NCBI GenBank assembly: GCA_965215035.1
Contig: OZ244040.1
Coordinates: 2,108,001 to 2,172,000 of the forward strand
Direction: 5' to 3'
Source of the DNA: Azophilus sp965215035
GTDB lineage: Bacteria; Pseudomonadota; Gammaproteobacteria; Pseudomonadales; Azotimanducaceae
DNA: 64,000 nucleotides
Shown here piece by piece: positions 58,381 through 64,000 of the stretch. Numbering within the stretch: position 1 is the stretch's first letter; every line of letters begins with the position of its first letter. A model generated the notes under the pieces. The model saw only the letters and a list, made by a program, of their open reading frames with translations. It had not been told where the DNA came from and searched no databases. The position numbers were made by a program, and so were the translations under genes.

Positions 58381-61300
58381 ATGGCAATCCTCATGAGGCG
58401 GTTGGCGTTGTTGTGCGCTGTGGTCGGAGTGACGTGGGCGCCTTGCGCATTCGCCGAGAGGTACGCATACGCCGTCCCCTTCGTTCCCCAGGCCGCGAAT
58501 ACGGCCCAGCAGGGTTTCGTCCGAATCATCAACCAATCCGAAGATGCGGGCGATGTGCACATCACACCCATAGACGATTCCGGCCACAGGTACCCCGTGG
58601 TCACCGTTCATTTGGAGCCGTTGGCATCCGTGCATTTCAACTCTTCGGACTTGGAGGACGGAAACCGCGCCAAGGGATTGTCGCGTGGCGTTGGCAGAGG
58701 AAGCGGCGATTGGCGTTTGGAGGTCGAGGCGGAATTCCTGTTCGAGGCCCTAGCGTACATTCGCACGCCGGACGGATTCGTTACAAGCGTTTTCGAGGCA
58801 GCCAATTGGTGGAACGCGGATATCTATTGGGTGCCGTTCTTCAATCCGGGCAGCAATCGCAACCAGGTCAGCAAGCTGCGCCTGGTCAATCCAAAAGACG
58901 AAACAGCGACTGTCGCCGTTCTGGGCATAGACGACCAAGGCAGGCTTGCCCCGGAAGGCGAGGTGAAACTCAGCCTACCGCCTCGCACCTCGCGCACCAT
59001 CACTGCACAGGAACTTGAAGAGGGTGCCTTTGGCCTAGTGGGTCGCCTCGGCGATGGGGTGGGGAAATGGCGGTTGTGGGTCAAGTCAGACCGACGGCTA
59101 CATGTTCTGAGTCTCCTGGAAAGCCCCACCGGGAACCTCACCAACCTATCAACGGGCGCATGGTGGAATGTCAAAGACGTACCCTTGGTATTGTCGGCAT
59201 CCGACCCCGACAGGCAGGGATTCATGCGCGTCATCAACAACTCACGCAGCGACGGTCGGGTTGCAATCAGGGCGGTGGACGATGGGGGGCGGACCTTGGG
59301 TCCCGTGACCTTAACCCTGAGTTCTTTCGGGGCCGCCCATTTTAATTCTTCAGACCTCGCAAACGGCAATTCGAGCAAAGGCTTATCTGCCGGTATTGGC
59401 AACTTTGAAGGCGACCTGCGATTGGAATTAGAGAGTGACCTGATCATTACGCCGCTGGCGTACGTTCGCACCGCCGATGGTTTTGTTACCAGCGTCCATG
59501 ACCTGTCTCAGACCAACAATGTGGACCAAACCTGGGTGCCGTTCATCAATCCAGGAAGCAACCGCAATCAGGAAAGCCTGCTGAGGATCATCAATCGCTC
59601 GGGATACAGCAATGCCGTCGAAATCTGGGGGCGCGATGACCGGGGATACGCTGCGCCTGAAGGTACTGTGAGCCTATCCCTGCCACCCAATAGTGCGCGA
59701 ACGATCTCTGCGCACGAACTGGAACAGGGTGGCGACGGACTGTCGGGGCGGTTGGGCAACGGCACCGGCAAGTGGACGCTGTTTGTTTCCTCCGATGAAT
59801 CGATTCAGGCCATGAGCCTCCTGAACAGTCCCACCGGAAACCTAGCCAACCTGTCCGCCACGCCCTATACGCAGCGCCTGCGTATCACCAACGCGCCTGT
59901 CGCGCATGACCTATCTTTCTCAATCGACTTGTCCAATCCTTATATTGAGGTGCAACTTGTGGCCTCCGACCCGGACGATGATAGTCTGGGGTTCGTATTG
60001 GACGGCGGACGGAATGGCGAAGGCTATGAGGATGCCTATGTCGAATGGGAGACCGGGAAGCTCCTAGCCACGTTGCATTCCGATGTCGGCCAGAGTGTGA
60101 AAATACCCTTCAGAGCGACAGACGGCAATGAATGGAGTGATCGCGCCTTCGTTACGTTCTTCGTAGAAGAAGACTCCGGCGAAAGGAGCTTGGGCGCCGA
60201 CGACATCGATCCTGAAGATTACGCTAGTCTGTCGAGGGCGTATTTCGACGATGCAGTCCGGTCCGACTTTGAAGAAGGAACCTTATCGCTGCCAAGATCC
60301 ATAGATCTTTCCGGAAACTTCCCCACGCCCGGCAATCAGGGGACTCAGAGCAGTTGCACGGGTTGGGCGGTTTCCTATCTCAAGTCCTACCAAGAGCGGT
60401 TGGAGGAGCGATGGAGATTCTCGCCCAGCACGCTGTTTAGCCCGGCTTGGATTTACAACCAGATCAATGGCGGGAGGGACGAAGGATCAAAACCTGTGAG
60501 AGCGATGGAGTTGATTCAAAACAAGGGTGCCGCGACCTATGCGACCATGCCCTATGACCCTGGGGACTATAGGAGCCAACCAGACGCCGAAGCTATTGAG
60601 GAGGCACTGAACTTTCTGGGAGGAGAGATCAAGAGAGTAGATTCGATCAGGCAGTACAAAGCGGCCTTGGCCCATCGTGTTCCGTTCGTGCTTGTCTTTC
60701 CGGTCTATCCCAGCCTTCCCACGCTGGTTGGTGCCAATGCGGTATACAATGACCTGTCGGGGGAAAACACGGGCTACCACGCGGTTGTCGTTGTGGGCTA
60801 CGACGACGACCGATTCGGCGGCGCGTTCAGGGTCTTAAATTCCTGGGGCTTGGGTTGGGGAAACCGGGGCTTCTTCTGGATTCCCTATGACACCTTCCGC
60901 GATTCGAGATTTCCCGCCTACGCCATAACGATGAATGATCGGGCAAACGGCGATTCCTCCCGCCCAGTTGTGCCCTCCCCGCGAAACTGTGGAGCGACAG
61001 ACGAACCGCTGCCCAATTTAACGTTTTCCAGTTGGAGTGCCGAATACCAGCCCCAGTTAGGTGGACAGGGACGATTGCAATGGCGGGTCGTCAACAACGG
61101 GTCAGCGACTGCTCCGGCCGGCGTAGACGTGAACTTGCTGCTTTCGGCGGATCAGCATATCAGCGGTGCGGATCACTGGGTGCTCTACGAGGAGATACCA
61201 TTCGAACTTGAGCCGGGAGGCGGAGCCTACCGAGACGCCGACAATGAGTTGACTTTCGCGTTTCCGGAAACGATTCCGCCTGGCACCTATCACATGGCCA

Positions 61301-62127
61301 TGTGGGTGGACGATGTGGCGGAAGTTAGGGAATGCGACGAACACGACAACGTATCGCTCGGACGAAATGTCGTTGAGCTTCAATCCGCCAAGCCGGACCT
61401 GACGGTCTCAAGCTGGTACACCCATTGGGACCAAGCTGGCAACGGCAAGCTGGAGTATCGCGTTACCAATGTGGGTTCGGCTGCTACGGCTCGAACCGAC
61501 TGGTGGCTTTCATTGCTGCTGCACACCGAACCAATCATCGAATACGGTGATTGGTATGTGCTGTTCGCCGAGCAAGGACATTTCCTTCTGGAGCCCGGTG
61601 GATATGTATTCAGAGACGCCAGCAACGCGGCGCCATTCAACTTGCGCCATTCCCCGTACAGAGGGAGAGTGCCTCCGGGGATTTACTACATGACTCTATG
61701 GGTCGATGAGTTCGATGTGGTGGACGAAAGCAACGAGTTGAACAACCGTTCGATGTCAAACAACTTTGTTGTGATCAGCTCCGGTCGAGGCGACCCCGAA
61801 CTTCTCGGTTCGAAACTCAAAAAATCCGCAAATCCTTCAGTCTGGCCCGTTTCGGATCGAGAGCGATTCAACGGGCGTAGACCTCCGGAAGCTCTGACGC
61901 GCCGGGTTCAGATCATCGAGAACGGCGATGGTTTGCGGCGCGTGAAATTTCTGGACGAGAACAGCCAACAAGGGCCGATTTTGGGTGCCAATAGCCATTT
62001 GCCCAAGCGACAGACGCTGCAGAATTGGTCCTCTTCTAACTCCCACGACCCCGTTTTCCCCAAGCGCAATGTCTCCGCGGACGTCGTGACGGGTCCAATC
62101 AGCGAATCCAGACCCATGCCCCGATGA
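58381..62127 (+). CDS. Secreted multidomain papain-like (C1A) cysteine protease
   Basis: The 1248-residue protein begins with a signal peptide (MRRLALLCAVVGVTWAPCAFA). Residues about 27–495 hold two tandem copies of a roughly 230-residue unit, each with two halves (GFVRIINQS… / SKLRLVNPK…; GFMRVINNS… / SLLRIINRS…) and the marks HFNSSDL, DGFVTSV, WVPF.NPGSNRNQ and SPTGNL. A cadherin-like beta domain (about 500–600) follows. The C1A peptidase (about 640–855) has the Gln of GNQGTQSSCTGWA with Cys659, His800 in TGYHAVVVVGYDDD and Asn820 in LNSWGLGWGNRGFFW. Two CARDB-like domains (about 877–1002 and 1005–1134) and a disordered tail end it. AT content is higher than in neighbours. It probably acts outside the cell. 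Confidence 0.85.
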   Translation: MAILMRRLALLCAVVGVTWAPCAFAERYAYAVPFVPQAANTAQQGFVRIINQSEDAGDVHITPIDDSGHRYPVVTVHLEPLASVHFNSSDLEDGNRAKGLSRGVGRGSGDWRLEVEAEFLFEALAYIRTPDGFVTSVFEAANWWNADIYWVPFFNPGSNRNQVSKLRLVNPKDETATVAVLGIDDQGRLAPEGEVKLSLPPRTSRTITAQELEEGAFGLVGRLGDGVGKWRLWVKSDRRLHVLSLLESPTGNLTNLSTGAWWNVKDVPLVLSASDPDRQGFMRVINNSRSDGRVAIRAVDDGGRTLGPVTLTLSSFGAAHFNSSDLANGNSSKGLSAGIGNFEGDLRLELESDLIITPLAYVRTADGFVTSVHDLSQTNNVDQTWVPFINPGSNRNQESLLRIINRSGYSNAVEIWGRDDRGYAAPEGTVSLSLPPNSARTISAHELEQGGDGLSGRLGNGTGKWTLFVSSDESIQAMSLLNSPTGNLANLSATPYTQRLRITNAPVAHDLSFSIDLSNPYIEVQLVASDPDDDSLGFVLDGGRNGEGYEDAYVEWETGKLLATLHSDVGQSVKIPFRATDGNEWSDRAFVTFFVEEDSGERSLGADDIDPEDYASLSRAYFDDAVRSDFEEGTLSLPRSIDLSGNFPTPGNQGTQSSCTGWAVSYLKSYQERLEERWRFSPSTLFSPAWIYNQINGGRDEGSKPVRAMELIQNKGAATYATMPYDPGDYRSQPDAEAIEEALNFLGGEIKRVDSIRQYKAALAHRVPFVLVFPVYPSLPTLVGANAVYNDLSGENTGYHAVVVVGYDDDRFGGAFRVLNSWGLGWGNRGFFWIPYDTFRDSRFPAYAITMNDRANGDSSRPVVPSPRNCGATDEPLPNLTFSSWSAEYQPQLGGQGRLQWRVVNNGSATAPAGVDVNLLLSADQHISGADHWVLYEEIPFELEPGGGAYRDADNELTFAFPETIPPGTYHMAMWVDDVAEVRECDEHDNVSLGRNVVELQSAKPDLTVSSWYTHWDQAGNGKLEYRVTNVGSAATARTDWWLSLLLHTEPIIEYGDWYVLFAEQGHFLLEPGGYVFRDASNAAPFNLRHSPYRGRVPPGIYYMTLWVDEFDVVDESNELNNRSMSNNFVVISSGRGDPELLGSKLKKSANPSVWPVSDRERFNGRRPPEALTRRVQIIENGDGLRRVKFLDENSQQGPILGANSHLPKRQTLQNWSSSNSHDPVFPKRNVSADVVTGPISESRPMPR

Positions 62128-62501
62128 TAACCATGCCGTGTCGTCTGTCTCTTGGTGCCACGACACTTTTGGTCTTGGCGCTCTACTCGTGTGGAGGTGC
62201 CAGTCGGTTCGTACATACTACTGCGACCGATGCATCTTCGGCCGATGACAACCCCGCTGCCGGGTGCAACGGTGATACGCCCGAAGAAACCCGGTCGAGA
62301 GCCCTTTCACCGGGGCCAGACGGTGCGGGAATGGCAAATCCTGCGGACAAGCACTGCGTGGAGAGTGGCTATCGGCTGGAGTATGTGCGCCAAGACGGCA
62401 TTTCCGTCGATGGGCTCTGTGTCAACGACGAAACCGGTGCGAAGTGCACGGCTTGGGCGTATTTCAGGGGTGAATGTGCGCTTGAATCAGATATTGAATG
62501 A
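62124..62501 (+). CDS. Putative lipoprotein with DUF333 domain
   Basis: The 125-residue protein has a hydrophobic leader ending LALYSCGG, an imperfect lipobox, and a C-terminal DUF333-like domain: ANPADKHCVESGYRLEYVRQDGISVDGLCVNDETGAKCTAWAYFRGEC. DUF333 proteins are small, Cys-rich, often lipoproteins, and some resemble protease-inhibitor-like folds. The ATG overlaps the protease stop by four bases (ATGA), so they are translationally coupled; a role in regulating or anchoring the protease is a guess. Confidence 0.75.
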   Translation: MITMPCRLSLGATTLLVLALYSCGGASRFVHTTATDASSADDNPAAGCNGDTPEETRSRALSPGPDGAGMANPADKHCVESGYRLEYVRQDGISVDGLCVNDETGAKCTAWAYFRGECALESDIE

Positions 62502-62592
62502 CAATGGCAGGCCGCGCCCACTCAAGTTGATGGGCCCAGCGTCATGGCCCGGTCATTCGGGAAAGGAGAGTCTGTCGTAGGGCCAGTGGCCG

Positions 62593-63234
62593 TCAGCTTC
62601 GCCGGCCGGTGGGGCCGCCGAGCCGGGCCCAGGGGTGCGCGGTTGCGCGTTGCCGCTCGAAGGCGTCGATGGCCGCCACGCGGGTCAGCGTGTGGGCAAT
62701 GGGGTCGAGACCCCGGAGCAGGCGGCCGCGGTCCGCTTCCCGAATGGCGAAGGCTGTTTGCCGCGCACCCATAGTGATGCGCAGCGCGATCAGATCGACC
62801 ATCGGACGGTGCTGCCGGGGGTTGTCCTCGACCCAGTGCGCCAGTGCGGCGACCTGCTCCTCCGGCACCAGGGCGGGAAGCAGGCCGTTGGCGATGCAGT
62901 TCTTTTGAAAGATTGTGCCGAAGCTCGGTGCCACGATCACCCGGATGCCGAATTCGGCGAGCGCCCAGACGGCGAATTCCCGGGACGAGCCGCAGCCGAA
63001 GTTGCCGCCGCAGAGCAGAATGCTGGCTTGCGCATAGGGTTCCCGGTTGAGCACGAAAGCGGGGTCCGGCTGCCGGGCGCGGGTGTCGATATAGCGTCGA
63101 TTGGCAAAGAGCCCGGCCGCAAGGCCCCGCTTGGAAACTTGCCGCATCTCCCGGGACGGAATAATGGCATCCGTATCGATGTTGGCTTGCAGCAGGGGTG
63201 CGGCAATGCCCGTGTGTTGGGTGAACGGCCGCAA
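62593..63234 (-). CDS. leuD: 3-isopropylmalate dehydratase small subunit
   Basis: LeuD completes isopropylmalate isomerase of leucine synthesis. The 213-residue protein has the swivel-domain marks ANIDTDAIIPSREM, GGNFGCGSSREFAVWAL, IVAPSFGTIFQKNCIANGLLP and a C-terminal DLI-AL block. The TTG start at 63234 follows the leuC stop by one base. Length fits the proteobacterial (long) LeuD. A role in citramalate metabolism is an alternative, given the CoA-transferase and lyase nearby. Confidence 0.92.
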   Translation of the reverse strand: MRPFTQHTGIAAPLLQANIDTDAIIPSREMRQVSKRGLAAGLFANRRYIDTRARQPDPAFVLNREPYAQASILLCGGNFGCGSSREFAVWALAEFGIRVIVAPSFGTIFQKNCIANGLLPALVPEEQVAALAHWVEDNPRQHRPMVDLIALRITMGARQTAFAIREADRGRLLRGLDPIAHTLTRVAAIDAFERQRATAHPWARLGGPTGRRS

Positions 63235-63235
63235 T

Positions 63236-64000
63236 TCAGATCATGCTCGGGGTGCCTATGCGGCCGCGTACGGCGGATGCGGCCACCACTGCGGGGCTCG
63301 CTAGGTGCGACCGGACGCCCGGACCCTGCCGGCCTTCGAAACTGCGATTGGTGGTGGTGATGACCCGCTCGCCCGGCGCGAAGCCCTCGCCGCCCGCATG
63401 GAAACACAGGGAACAGCCGGATTCGCGCCATTCGAAGCCGGCGTCGCGGAAGATCCGGTCTAGGCCTTCCGCCTCGGCGGCCTGCTTGATACGGGACGAG
63501 GCCGGCACGCAGACCGCGGCAACGCCCGGTGCCACGCGGCGGTTCCTAAGTACTTGGGCGGCGCTGTGCAGATCGGATAGCCGCGCGTTCGTGCAGGAGC
63601 CAATGAAGGCGGCGTCGATCGGCACCTCGCACATCGGCGTGCCTGGTGCCAAACCGATGTAGTCCAGGGCCCGTTGCGCATCCCGGTCCCGGGGTACCGG
63701 AACCCGGCCGGTGACCTCAACCCCCTGCTGTGGCGAGGTTCCCCAGGTAACGCGTGCGCCAACCGCTCGTGCGTCCAGGCGAATCGTCTTCTCGAATTGC
63801 GCCCCCGCATCGGATTTTAGAGTGCGCCAGTAGGCGACCGGCGGTTGCGGCGGGGCGTAGGGGCGCCCGTGCACGGCATCGAACACCTTCTGGTCGGGCG
63901 CGATCACCGCCGTCACCGCCGCAAACTCCACGGCCATGTTGCAGAGCGTCATCCGGGCCTCGATATCGAGTGACCGCACCGCGCCGCCGTCGAACTCGAT
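63236..64000 (-). CDS. leuC: 3-isopropylmalate dehydratase large subunit, C-terminal part
   Basis: The frame is open to the window edge and gives the last 254 residues of LeuC. It has MTLCNMAVEFAAVTAVIAPDQ, WGTSPQQGVEVTGRVP, FIGSCTNARLSDL with the first cluster Cys, and GCSLCFHAGGEGFAPGERVITTTNRSFEGRQG with the other two. These bind the [4Fe-4S] cluster. It is followed by leuD with a one-base gap. The 5' part lies beyond base 64000. Confidence 0.93.
   Translation of the reverse strand: MEFDGGAVRSLDIEARMTLCNMAVEFAAVTAVIAPDQKVFDAVHGRPYAPPQPPVAYWRTLKSDAGAQFEKTIRLDARAVGARVTWGTSPQQGVEVTGRVPVPRDRDAQRALDYIGLAPGTPMCEVPIDAAFIGSCTNARLSDLHSAAQVLRNRRVAPGVAAVCVPASSRIKQAAEAEGLDRIFRDAGFEWRESGCSLCFHAGGEGFAPGERVITTTNRSFEGRQGPGVRSHLASPAVVAASAVRGRIGTPSMI

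Overview
The window comes from a GC-rich gammaproteobacterium of no lineage I can name. Three gene orders support this. First, exbD–msbA–lpxK–kdsB–murB (lipid A export, lipid A 4'-kinase, CMP-Kdo synthesis, peptidoglycan precursor). Second, the Escherichia coli order rne / rluC / yceF(maf) / yceD–rpmF–fabD–fabG … acpP–fabF–mltG–tmk–holB, followed here by pilZ. Third, uvrY/gacA–uvrC–pgsA. A DUF3450–ExbB–ExbB–ExbD–TonB–TPR cluster of the marine gammaproteobacterial TonB2 type also fits. GTG and TTG starts and short stop/start overlaps are frequent, so operons are dense.

Layout. 1–5919: cell-envelope block, with MsbA and LpxK fused in one 939-residue frame, then an SDR and MurB. 5905–13489: RNase E, RluC, Maf with an unusual insertion, and the yceD–rpmF–fabD–fabG operon without plsX or fabH. 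13490–22846: a 9.3-kb surface-polysaccharide island splits fabG from acpP. Read on the minus strand it holds a large GT-C glycosyltransferase, a small membrane ORF, SxtJ-like, DUF5989, O-carbamoyltransferase, an SGNH-type protein, a broken glycosyltransferase and a second polytopic glycosyltransferase. At its acpP end lie a 20-base G tract and a 430-bp mosaic. The mosaic looks like the collapsed remains of a second copy of the SxtJ–DUF5989–carbamoyltransferase–SGNH operon. 22847–27537: acpP–fabF–mltG–tmk–holB–pilZ.

27618–31521: a minus-strand operon of prolidase, S9 peptidase and GNAT acetyltransferase (peptide turnover). 31626–35562: a three-subunit molybdenum hydroxylase with its own MoaD/ThiS-like protein. 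35865–39429: HAD hydrolase, SDR, orphan PhoB-type regulator and dienelactone hydrolase. 39597–44742: a TonB2-type energy-transduction cluster. 44726–51142: pyrF, xthA, glutaryl-CoA dehydrogenase, pgsA, uvrC and uvrY. 51501–58181: a catabolic block with a glutathione-transferase remnant, two polysaccharide-deacetylase/PuuE-like hydrolases, an isochorismatase-like amidohydrolase, a DUF4143 ATPase, and a divergent HMG-CoA-lyase-like/CaiB pair. Three copies of a TGATATATCA palindrome suggest one regulator for this block. 58381–62501: a giant secreted papain-like cysteine protease with a small DUF333 protein coupled to it. 62593–64000: leuD and the 3' part of leuC.

The most notable items are the MsbA–LpxK fusion, the decayed carbamoyltransferase operon with its homopolymer tract, a four-copy family of about 80-bp elements with terminal inverted repeats, the shared-operator catabolic block, and the multidomain cysteine protease. 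I saw no tRNA, rRNA, CRISPR array or intact insertion sequence.
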